Shown here one piece after another: positions 1 to 6,723 of a stretch of 20,946 bases of DNA; position 1 is the stretch's first letter, and every line of letters begins with the position of its first letter. The stretch comes from Actinomycetota bacterium (GTDB lineage Bacteria > Actinomycetota > Humimicrobiia > Humimicrobiales > Humimicrobiaceae), in contig JAFGDA010000021.1 of assembly GCA_016932375.1 (NCBI GenBank), positions 1 through 20,946 of the forward strand, in the 5' to 3' direction. A program made the position numbers and the translations under genes. The notes under the pieces are model-generated. The model did no database searches, was not told the DNA's origin, and saw only the letters and a list, made by a program, of their open reading frames with translations.

Positions 1-98
1 AACTCAATATCGAAACATTTAATATAATTATGGACTTATATAGAAGAGCTTTAAAATAATACGTTTTTTAATAAAATAATTAAATTATATGGTAAGAT

Positions 99-1085
99 GT
101 GGAAATAAAACGGACAAACCAGATGGTTGGTAAAAAAGAACTTAAAAAAACGCATGGGGACTACTGGGGCATGCTTGAGCGCTGCACCCTCTGCCCCCAC
201 AGGTGCGGCGCAAACAGGCTTGCCGGTGATAAAGGCTTCTGCGGGGCAGGAGCAAATCCTTCGGTATCCACTGCAATGCCCCATTATGGTGAGGAGCCTC
301 CAATATCAGGTACGGGGGGATCCGGAACCATTTTTTTTTCACACTGCAATATGCAGTGTGTTTACTGCCAGAATTACCAGATAAGCCAGGGGCACCATGG
401 TAACGAGATAAGCATATCCACACTTGCACGGCACATGATTGATCTCAAGGAAAAAGGCTGCCACAATGTTAATTTAGTTTCACCAACAATCTGGGTACCG
501 CAGATAGCTACCGCCCTTGCAGAAGCAGGAAAAAGCGGCTTTGACCTTCCACTTGTCTATAATACCGGAGGCTATGACCTTCCCGGGACCATAAAGATGC
601 TTGATGGAATAATAGATATCTATATGCCTGACATGCGCTACAGCGACCCTTCAAATGCAGGGAAATATTCGGGAATCATGGATTATGTAAAGTATAACCG
701 GAATTCCGTAAAAGAGATGTATGAGCAGGTTGGAGGCTTAAAACTTGACCGGAATGGCATAGCGGTAAAAGGTGTCATGATAAGGCTCCTGGTCCTGCCC
801 GGAAACATAGCCGGAATAAAAGATACCCTTGATTTCATAAGGAGCGAGCTGTCTACCGATGTATATTTAAGCATAATGGCCCAGTATTACCCGGCATACA
901 GGGCTTCCGGTTTTCCACCTCTTTCAAGAAGGATAACCAGGGAAGAATATCTTGATGTGGTAGAATATGCCGGGGAAAAAGGATTTGATTATGGGTATAT
1001 ACAGGATGTAATCCCTGCCGGGTCCGGCGATCCATTTATCCCGGATTTTAAAGATGGGCGTGTTTTTAAATATTACCGTAAATGA
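99..1085 (+). CDS. PflX-family radical SAM protein (COG1313-like)
   Basis: Likely cytosolic radical SAM enzyme of the PflX group, homologs of pyruvate formate-lyase activating enzyme whose substrate is unknown. The radical SAM signature C-x3-C-x2-C is at C83, C87, C90 and continues into QNYQIS, as in this family. A second cysteine set near the N-terminus (C29, C32, C36, C48, in the CTLCPHRCGANR region) and the HYGEEPPISGTGGSGTIFF stretch (62-80) are also family hallmarks. The 328-residue length is normal. Translation starts at GTG (99) behind a weak GGTAAG. An in-frame ATG at 123 gives MVGKKELKK and is a fair alternative. The gene converges with the downstream polX paralog and their ends overlap by 13 bases. 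No glycyl-radical enzyme lies nearby, so the target cannot be inferred from context. The family call is secure; the reaction is not. Confidence 0.9.
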   Translation: MEIKRTNQMVGKKELKKTHGDYWGMLERCTLCPHRCGANRLAGDKGFCGAGANPSVSTAMPHYGEEPPISGTGGSGTIFFSHCNMQCVYCQNYQISQGHHGNEISISTLARHMIDLKEKGCHNVNLVSPTIWVPQIATALAEAGKSGFDLPLVYNTGGYDLPGTIKMLDGIIDIYMPDMRYSDPSNAGKYSGIMDYVKYNRNSVKEMYEQVGGLKLDRNGIAVKGVMIRLLVLPGNIAGIKDTLDFIRSELSTDVYLSIMAQYYPAYRASGFPPLSRRITREEYLDVVEYAGEKGFDYGYIQDVIPAGSGDPFIPDFKDGRVFKYYRK

Positions 1086-2854
1086 CTTCTGCCCCTGAAT
1101 TTCCGCCACTGCCTGAACTCTTTAAGCGTGTAAGTATTTATCACGTCTTCCTTTTTCAGGCCGGCACGACGTGCAATATCGACACCATGCCTTATCAGGT
1201 CCAGGTTTTTGGGGCGGTGTGAATCTGTGTTTATTGTAAGCAGGACCCCTGCCCTTCTTGCTGCAGCAGCATTTTCTTCATTGAGGTCATACCTTAAAAA
1301 ATATGAATTTATTTCAAGGGCCTTACCTGTCGCAGCTGCAACCTCCATTACCCGGTCCAGGTCCAGGAACATTGGAGCACGGTACCCGAATACCGATCCG
1401 GTAGGGTGGCCGATAAAATCCACATACTCATTATTAAGCGCATTTACAACCATATCCGTATTTTTTTCACTTGTATTCATATGGCTGGAATGCAGCGAAG
1501 CTATTGCTACATCAAGTTTGCTTATTATATCGTTCCCATAATCAAGCTTTTCTCTTGATATGATGTCTATTTCGGCCCCTGTTATAATCTCAAGGCATTC
1601 TGTCTGCGTATTTAGTTTCCGCATATGCTCCATTTTTTCAAATAACCCTGGGACATCAAGTCCATGGCCATATTCATTTGTCACTGAATGGTCTGAGACT
1701 GCCAGATATTCATACCCAAGTTCTTTTGCCTTTGATATCATCTCCTCATAGCTGATAAGGCCGTCGCTCCAGCTGGAGTGTACATGAAGATCACATTTGA
1801 TGTCATCATACCTGATAAGGTCCGGAAGCGTTTTTTTAAGTGCCTTTTCTATCTCACCGCGTCCTTCCCTCAGTTCGGGAACTATATACTCCATACCCAG
1901 GCTACCGTATATCCCTTCCTCGCTGGCCGCATTAAAGCTGTTCCTGAAGGCAGTGCCTGCATCCTTACCGCATTTTACTGCATATTCCTCAAGCTCTTTT
2001 AAGTGCTTCCTGCTCCCTGTAGTATAGAGGAGGTCCCATGCATACGAAGGTCCACTTCCTATCACAACCTCTACATCCACTTCATGCACTGTCTCATATG
2101 CGGCGCTAACACTTGCCTCCCTCAGGTCTGTTTTTTTCAGTTTCTTTATACCTTCAAGTCTTGATATATCCTTAAGCAGCTCCATGCTCTTCCCTTTATT
2201 GAAGGAATTTTCATTAAATGCAGGAACAATTAGGAAGTCCATATCCCCTATGAAGGTCTTTTTTCTTCTCAATGAACCGGTAATCTCCACCCTGCTCACT
2301 GTGCTGAGATTTTCAAGGTTTTTCTTTATTTTTCCTGACAGGCTTTCAACCGCACCCCTTGATATGAGCCCTCCAAGGCCAATGTAATAGTCAATTCCTT
2401 TTTTTAGGCGTTTGACATAAAAAGGCGTCAAAACATCACTGTCAAAGCCGGCATCCTCAATTACCCTGCCTACCGGCTTTCCGGAAAAAATGCTCCTGAG
2501 ATCCTCTAAATTCCTGCATCCAAACCTGTCATAGATGCTGAACATCCTCCTGGCACCAAGACCGGTAATCCTTATCATTGCCAGGAGATCCTTAGAATAC
2601 TTCTCCAGGAACTTATTATATTCTTTTATCTCCCCTGTCCTGATATATTCTGTAACCAGGTTAAAAATATAGCTGTCTACCCCGGTAATTCCAGCCGGGT
2701 TCTTCCCACTGATTATATCCTCGATTACCCGGGGATCATCCCTCAGTGTACGTGCACCCTCCATAAGGCTGCGTATGGGTTTTAGGCTTCCCGGGCTCGC
2801 TTTCTTTATCTCAGCAAGATTTGTAAGAATATCAGAAAGTGTAATGTTAATCAT
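1073..2854 (-). CDS. PolX-type DNA polymerase/PHP phosphoesterase, divergent paralog
   Basis: A 593-residue protein with the PolX architecture: an N-terminal helical region, a family X nucleotidyltransferase core, and a C-terminal PHP phosphoesterase. The polymerase core shows GSLRRKK (193-199), D204/D206 and a third acidic residue D260 (VDVEVV). The PHP metal ligands all seem present: H357 and H359 (HVHS), D364, H389 (SDHS), E428, H455, H483 (GHPTG), D544 and H546. The DNA-binding part is eroded compared with the second PolX at 3704-5449. Only one helix-hairpin-helix (ITGLGARRM, about 96-104) is clear, and the N-terminal KGEDFFKIRAYY-type segment is absent. Such enzymes fill short gaps and remove 3' blocks or act as 3'-5' exonucleases in base excision repair. 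Here the PHP activity may be the main retained function, but that is inference. It starts at ATG with a divergent upstream gap shared with pcm. Confidence 0.87.
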   Translation of the reverse strand: MINITLSDILTNLAEIKKASPGSLKPIRSLMEGARTLRDDPRVIEDIISGKNPAGITGVDSYIFNLVTEYIRTGEIKEYNKFLEKYSKDLLAMIRITGLGARRMFSIYDRFGCRNLEDLRSIFSGKPVGRVIEDAGFDSDVLTPFYVKRLKKGIDYYIGLGGLISRGAVESLSGKIKKNLENLSTVSRVEITGSLRRKKTFIGDMDFLIVPAFNENSFNKGKSMELLKDISRLEGIKKLKKTDLREASVSAAYETVHEVDVEVVIGSGPSYAWDLLYTTGSRKHLKELEEYAVKCGKDAGTAFRNSFNAASEEGIYGSLGMEYIVPELREGRGEIEKALKKTLPDLIRYDDIKCDLHVHSSWSDGLISYEEMISKAKELGYEYLAVSDHSVTNEYGHGLDVPGLFEKMEHMRKLNTQTECLEIITGAEIDIISREKLDYGNDIISKLDVAIASLHSSHMNTSEKNTDMVVNALNNEYVDFIGHPTGSVFGYRAPMFLDLDRVMEVAAATGKALEINSYFLRYDLNEENAAAARRAGVLLTINTDSHRPKNLDLIRHGVDIARRAGLKKEDVINTYTLKEFRQWRKFRGRSHLR

Positions 2855-2941
2855 AAAATCCAGGCTTCTTTATGTGGTATAATATTCATAATAATATCCG
2901 TTTGCACCACGACAGTCCCTGACAGGCCTGTATGCAAATTA

Positions 2942-2950
2942 TGGTATTAT
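2942..2950 (+). promoter_or_regulatory. Possible extended -10 promoter for pcm
   Basis: TGGTATTAT fits an extended -10 (TGn followed by TATTAT). The nearest -35-like hexamer, CTGACA at 2919-2924, is 20 bases upstream, which is long, so the element would rely on the TG extension. It lies in the 134-bp gap between the divergent polX paralog and pcm. The same gap contains a perfect 10-bp palindrome ACAGGCCTGT (2922-2931) and a TTTGCA/TGCAAA inverted pair (2901-2906 and 2933-2938). I see no convincing promoter for the minus-strand gene, although AT-rich TATTAT runs occur at about 2880-2897. Confidence 0.35.
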
Positions 2951-2988
2951 AGCATAATTTTTTAAAAAAAATTAAGGCTGGTAAAAAA

Positions 2989-3633
2989 ATGAAGGATTCC
3001 CTTCAGGATTATGGATATCTCAGGGAAAAAATGGTGAATACCCAGATAATCAGCAGGGGAATAAAGGATCCTAAGGTACTGGAAGCCATTAAGAAGGTCC
3101 CGCGTGAAAAATTTGTGGATAAACAACATATGGATTCAGCTTATGAAGACAGGCCCCTGCCAATCGGCATGGGACAGACCATATCCCAGCCTTATATTGT
3201 TGCACTTATGACTGAAAGCCTTGAACTCACAGGAAGCGAAAAAGTCCTTGAGATCGGGACAGGGTCCGGGTACCAGACGGCAGTGCTGGCCGAGATTGCA
3301 AAAGAAGTATATTCGGTGGAGATAGTACCTTCCCTGTTTGAAAAGGTTAAAATGCTTCTTAAGGACTATAAAAATATTACGATCTCCAATCATGACGGTT
3401 TTTCAGGCTGGAAAGAATTTGCACCGTTTGACAGGATTATTGTAACGGCTGCGCCGGACCATATCCCCGGGGTTTTTATAGACCAGCTTAAAGACGGTGG
3501 GATACTCGTAATGCCGGTAGGGGTTTCGACATGGAGCCAGGAATTATACAAGGTAATAAAAAGGGGTAAAAATATTAGGAAAATAAAAATCTGCGATGTA
3601 TCCTTTGTCTCAATGACCGGAAAATCTTTTTAA
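2989..3633 (+). CDS. pcm: Protein-L-isoaspartate O-methyltransferase
   Basis: Cytosolic SAM-dependent methyltransferase that methylates L-isoaspartyl residues in aged proteins so that they can revert to aspartate. The 214-residue length is typical. Family landmarks are QIISRGIKDPKVLEAIKKVP (19-38), GQTISQPY (62-69, containing the conserved active-site serine), the SAM-binding VLEIGTGSGYQTAVL (86-100) and FDRIIVTAAP. The first ATG (2989) has only a weak AAGG about 12 bases upstream. ATG at 3031 (MVNTQII), preceded by CAGGG with 5 bases between, matches where many Pcm proteins begin, so the true start may be internal. The gene sits between two polX paralogs, 70 bases ahead of the second, and could form a small repair operon with polX and nth. 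Confidence 0.94.
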   Translation: MKDSLQDYGYLREKMVNTQIISRGIKDPKVLEAIKKVPREKFVDKQHMDSAYEDRPLPIGMGQTISQPYIVALMTESLELTGSEKVLEIGTGSGYQTAVLAEIAKEVYSVEIVPSLFEKVKMLLKDYKNITISNHDGFSGWKEFAPFDRIIVTAAPDHIPGVFIDQLKDGGILVMPVGVSTWSQELYKVIKRGKNIRKIKICDVSFVSMTGKSF

Positions 3634-3703
3634 AAAAAGGTTTAGTTATGCAAACAGGTATAATCAATTTTTGCATATTTTTTATAATTAAAGTTAAAGG
3701 ATT

Positions 3704-5449
3704 ATGAATATAACGGATAAAAAAGAAATTGCCGCAATATTGGATAAGACCGGTACCCTGCTTGAACTTAAAGGTGAGGACTTTTTTAAAATAAGGGCGT
3801 ACTATGGTGCAGCCAGGGCGCTGGAAACATCTGGAATGGATATAACGCCTGATTTAAGGATTGAAGACCTTACCGGTATAAAAGGAATAGGTACAAGTAT
3901 TGCGGGCCATATAAAGCAGATAATCGATGAAGGGACTTTTCCGCTTTACGAACAGTTAAAAAAGGACATTCCAGAGGGCCTTCCGGAAATGTTAAGGATA
4001 CCCGGCCTCGGGCCAAAAAAAATAAAATACCTTTACGATAATCTCGGAATAGCCAATATAGGACAGCTCGAACATGCTTCCATTACAAACCAGCTTGCAG
4101 ACCTGCCGGGTTTTGGGCCAAAATCCGTGGAGAATATCCTTAAGGGTATAGAAGTGATAAAAAAATTCAGTGAAAAATATCTTTATGGCAGTGTAATCAA
4201 CAGGGCCGAATCCCTGTTGAAAAAGGTAATGGAAAACTCCCCTGTCATAAGGGCAAGCCTTGGCGGAAGCGTAAGGCGGAAAAAGGAGATAGTGAAAGAT
4301 ATAGACATGGTTGCAAGCTCATCAAATCCCGGTGAGGTTATGGATTACTTTACCGCTCTGGGTGTTGCAAGGGATGTAATAGCCAGGGGCGATACCAAAT
4401 CAAGCATAAGGCTTGATTCAGGTATAAATGTGGACCTGAGAATAGTTGAGGATAGCCAGTACCCTTATGCACTGCACCATTTTACCGGAAGCAAGGAACA
4501 CAATACCGCCATGCGTTCCATGGCAAAAAAAGATGGCATAAAAATTAATGAATACGGTATTTTCAGGAATGGAAAGCTCATTAAATGCAGAAGCGAAGAA
4601 GAGATATATGGTGTATTCGGCATGGCCTATATACCTCCCGAACTCAGGGAAAACCTGGGAGAAATTGAAGCAGCAAAGGAAGGCAGGCTTCCCGAACTCA
4701 TGGAAGAAAAAGACATAAGGGGACTGTTCCATATCCATTCAACCTACAGTGACGGTAAAATGACAGTAGAGCAGGTTGCAGCTGCAGTACGCGTAATGGG
4801 ACTTGAATATGCCGGGATAAGCGACCACAGCAAATCAGCCCGTTATGCAGGGGGGCTCCAGGAGGAAGACCTGCAAAGATTTTTAAGTGAAGTAGATACA
4901 TTAAACAAAAGGTACAGGGATTTCAAAATATTTAAGGGTATTGAATCAGATATTTTAAAGGATGGATCGCTTGACTACGGGGATGATATTTTAAAAAAAT
5001 TCGATTTTGTAATAGCTGCCATACACTCTAATTTTAATATGAAGGAAGAAGAGATGACTGCCCGCATAATCAGGGCGCTTGAAAACAGGTACACCACAAT
5101 ACTTGCACATCCTACCGGAAGGCTCCTGTTGAGCAGGGAGCCATACCAGGTTGATATGGAAAGGGTGATAAACTCCGCAGCCTTAAATAACGTTGACCTC
5201 GAGATAAATGCCAGCCCATACAGGCTTGATCTCGACTGGAGGTTATGCAGGTTTACCCGTGATAGAGGAGTAAGGATTTTTATAAATCCCGATGCCCATA
5301 GCCTGGATGCGCTAAGTGATTTCCGCTTTGGTGTAAATATGGCAAGGAAAGGGTGGCTTGAAAAGAATGATGTGGTAAATACCCTGTCGGCACGTGAAAT
5401 AGAAGATTATCTAAGGGAAAAAAAGATTAAGAAAGGTATACTTCAATGA
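3704..5449 (+). CDS. polX: DNA polymerase/3'-5' exonuclease PolX
   Basis: Canonical bacterial PolX, 581 residues, for gap filling and 3'-end cleaning in base excision repair. The N-terminal domain (KGEDFFKIRAYYGAARALE, 23-41) is followed by three helix-hairpin-helix motifs: GIKGIGTSIAGHI (58-70), RIPGLGPKKIKYL (98-110) and LPGFGPKSVENIL (134-146). The family X core has GGSVRRKK (187-194), D199/D201 and D244, then HFTGSKEHN (259-267). The C-terminal PHP domain keeps its metal ligands: H343, H345, D350, H375, E414, H441, H469, D530 and H532. AAAGG lies 3 bases before the ATG. The stop overlaps the start of nth (ATGA), implying translational coupling with a glycosylase/AP lyase whose 3' products the PHP domain could process. 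That functional link is inference; the family call is firm. Confidence 0.96.
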   Translation: MNITDKKEIAAILDKTGTLLELKGEDFFKIRAYYGAARALETSGMDITPDLRIEDLTGIKGIGTSIAGHIKQIIDEGTFPLYEQLKKDIPEGLPEMLRIPGLGPKKIKYLYDNLGIANIGQLEHASITNQLADLPGFGPKSVENILKGIEVIKKFSEKYLYGSVINRAESLLKKVMENSPVIRASLGGSVRRKKEIVKDIDMVASSSNPGEVMDYFTALGVARDVIARGDTKSSIRLDSGINVDLRIVEDSQYPYALHHFTGSKEHNTAMRSMAKKDGIKINEYGIFRNGKLIKCRSEEEIYGVFGMAYIPPELRENLGEIEAAKEGRLPELMEEKDIRGLFHIHSTYSDGKMTVEQVAAAVRVMGLEYAGISDHSKSARYAGGLQEEDLQRFLSEVDTLNKRYRDFKIFKGIESDILKDGSLDYGDDILKKFDFVIAAIHSNFNMKEEEMTARIIRALENRYTTILAHPTGRLLLSREPYQVDMERVINSAALNNVDLEINASPYRLDLDWRLCRFTRDRGVRIFINPDAHSLDALSDFRFGVNMARKGWLEKNDVVNTLSAREIEDYLREKKIKKGILQ

Positions 5450-6117
5450 AGGCGCACGTAATAAAAAACGGGCTTTACAAACCGGCTGTCGAGAATGTTG
5501 CCATCATCTTAAAGCTGCTTGGTGAAAGATACAGGGATTCAGTAACCACTTCGCTTAATCACAGCGGACCATTCCAGCTTTTAATTGCGACCATTCTTTC
5601 AGCCCAGAGCACCGACAAACAGATAAACAAAGTCACTCCCGGTCTTTTTAAAAAATATCCGGATCCTTTAGCTTTTGCAGGAGCCGTCCCCGGTGAGCTC
5701 GAACAGGATATAAAGTCCACAGGCTTTTACCGGAACAAGGCAAAATCCCTGATACTTTGCTGCAGGGATTTGATGGAAAATTTCGGAGGCAAGGTCCCGG
5801 ATAATATCGAAGACCTGACCACTCTTCACGGAGTTGGCAGAAAAACAGCAAATGTCGTGCTGGCAAATTCATTTGGCAGGCAGGCAATAATTGTAGATAC
5901 CCACATGAAAAGGATAGCATACCGTCTTGGCCTTACAAACAATACCGATCCGGATAAGATAGAGTACGACCTGATGAAAATAATTCCGCAGAATAACTGG
6001 ACCGACTTTTCACATAAGGTAATCGCACATGGAAGAACCATCTGCCTTGGAAGAAATCCAGGATGCAGCATCTGCCCCGTAATCCAGTTCTGCCGCTACG
6101 GACAGGAAAATGCGTAG
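5446..6117 (+). CDS. nth: Endonuclease III (DNA glycosylase/AP lyase)
   Basis: Bifunctional glycosylase that excises oxidised pyrimidines and cleaves at the abasic site during base excision repair. The helix-hairpin-helix LHGVGRKTANVVL (127-139) contains catalytic K133, and the catalytic aspartate is D151 in VDTHMKR. The C-terminal [4Fe-4S] ligands follow the C-x6-C-x2-C-x5-C pattern (C200, C207, C210, C216). Length (223 residues) is normal and no key residue is missing. The start ATG overlaps the polX stop by four bases, so the two are almost certainly translated together. The gene ends in TAG, about 140 bases before the convergent nikR. Confidence 0.97.
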   Translation: MKAHVIKNGLYKPAVENVAIILKLLGERYRDSVTTSLNHSGPFQLLIATILSAQSTDKQINKVTPGLFKKYPDPLAFAGAVPGELEQDIKSTGFYRNKAKSLILCCRDLMENFGGKVPDNIEDLTTLHGVGRKTANVVLANSFGRQAIIVDTHMKRIAYRLGLTNNTDPDKIEYDLMKIIPQNNWTDFSHKVIAHGRTICLGRNPGCSICPVIQFCRYGQENA

Positions 6118-6202
6118 ATACATATATAATGGAACTCTTAGAATAAAACCGGGGACAAATCACCTTTTGCAAATACGGCAGAGTCTATCCACCATTAAAT
6201 GT

Positions 6203-6260
6203 AAGCCTGGTAGTATAGCACAGGGCTATAGTTCGTGAACCTCTGCACTTCAGGTTTTTT
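6203..6260 (+). terminator. Possible structured terminator after nth
   Basis: The gap between convergent nth and nikR (6118-6258) contains nested inverted repeats. TATAGC-acagg-GCTATA (6214-6230) has six perfect pairs. GTTC-GT-GAAC (6231-6240) follows directly. An outer AAGCCTG (6203-6209) can pair with CAGGTTT (6251-6257), including one G-T. A competing AACCT/AGGTT hairpin (6238-6256) is also possible. The element runs into a T tract (6255-6260), as expected for an intrinsic terminator read on the plus strand. The pairing is visible, but stability was not computed. The last T residues overlap the nikR stop codon on the other strand. Confidence 0.3.
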
Positions 6261-6675
6261 ATATCTCATGTGCGAGCGTGGACTTTGCAAGGGATACGTG
6301 CTTTACTCCTTTGGGCACTTTCAATTCCGCCTCAAGGTGGCATACATCATTTATTTTTCCCTTTACTACCACTACCTCGAGGCACATGTCATGGTCAAGA
6401 TGGACATGCTGGGTTGATATTATTATATGATGCCAGTTATGCTGTATGGTTACAAGATTATCGGTTAATTCCTTTCTGTGGTGGTCGTAAACCATGATTA
6501 TTGCCCCGGCCACTTCTTCGTTTCCGCTTTTCCACGTTTCTCCAACAAGTTCATTCCTGATGAGATCCCTTATGGCTTCCGACCGGTTTGGGTATTTTTT
6601 CCCACTGACATATCTGTCAAATTTATTTAAAAGTCCTGCTTCTATGGATACCCCGAATCTTTTAAGTGTTTCCAT
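6259..6675 (-). CDS. nikR: Nickel-responsive transcriptional regulator NikR
   Basis: Ribbon-helix-helix repressor with a C-terminal nickel-sensing ACT-like domain, which normally represses nickel uptake genes when Ni(II) is bound. The N-terminal beta strand and helices (LKRFGVSIEAGLLNKFDRYV, 4-23, then RSEAIRDLIR) match the DNA-binding part. The high-affinity Ni ligands of E. coli NikR (H76, H87, H89, C95) correspond here to H79, H90, H92 and C98 at a constant offset of three. Length is 138 residues. A strong Shine-Dalgarno AAGGAAGG lies just before the ATG. It is 48 bases downstream of yhaN on the same strand and may be cotranscribed with yhaO-yhaN. No nickel transporter or hydrogenase gene is present here, so its targets lie elsewhere. 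Confidence 0.94.
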   Translation of the reverse strand: METLKRFGVSIEAGLLNKFDRYVSGKKYPNRSEAIRDLIRNELVGETWKSGNEEVAGAIIMVYDHHRKELTDNLVTIQHNWHHIIISTQHVHLDHDMCLEVVVVKGKINDVCHLEAELKVPKGVKHVSLAKSTLAHEI

Positions 6676-6723
6676 GATCCTTCCTTTTTATGTTTATGGT
6701 CCTGTAAAATTAATATTTAATTG

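Noticed and set aside
1209..1541. Opposite-strand open frames inside polX, yhaN, rnfC, the DRL-family gene and others
   Set aside because: They lie wholly within well-supported genes, show no family motifs, and have no ribosome binding sites or independent spacing.
6203..6257. tRNA-like fold: seven-pair outer stem with internal hairpins in the nth-nikR gap
   Set aside because: Only two short internal hairpins fit, there is no anticodon arm of normal size or GTTCRA-type T loop, and about 55 bases is too short for a tRNA. A terminator is the simpler reading.
6708..6722. AATTAA-TAT-TTAATT inverted repeat upstream of nikR as an autoregulatory operator
   Set aside because: It is purely AT, does not resemble known NikR half-sites, and abuts the yhaN stop codon.
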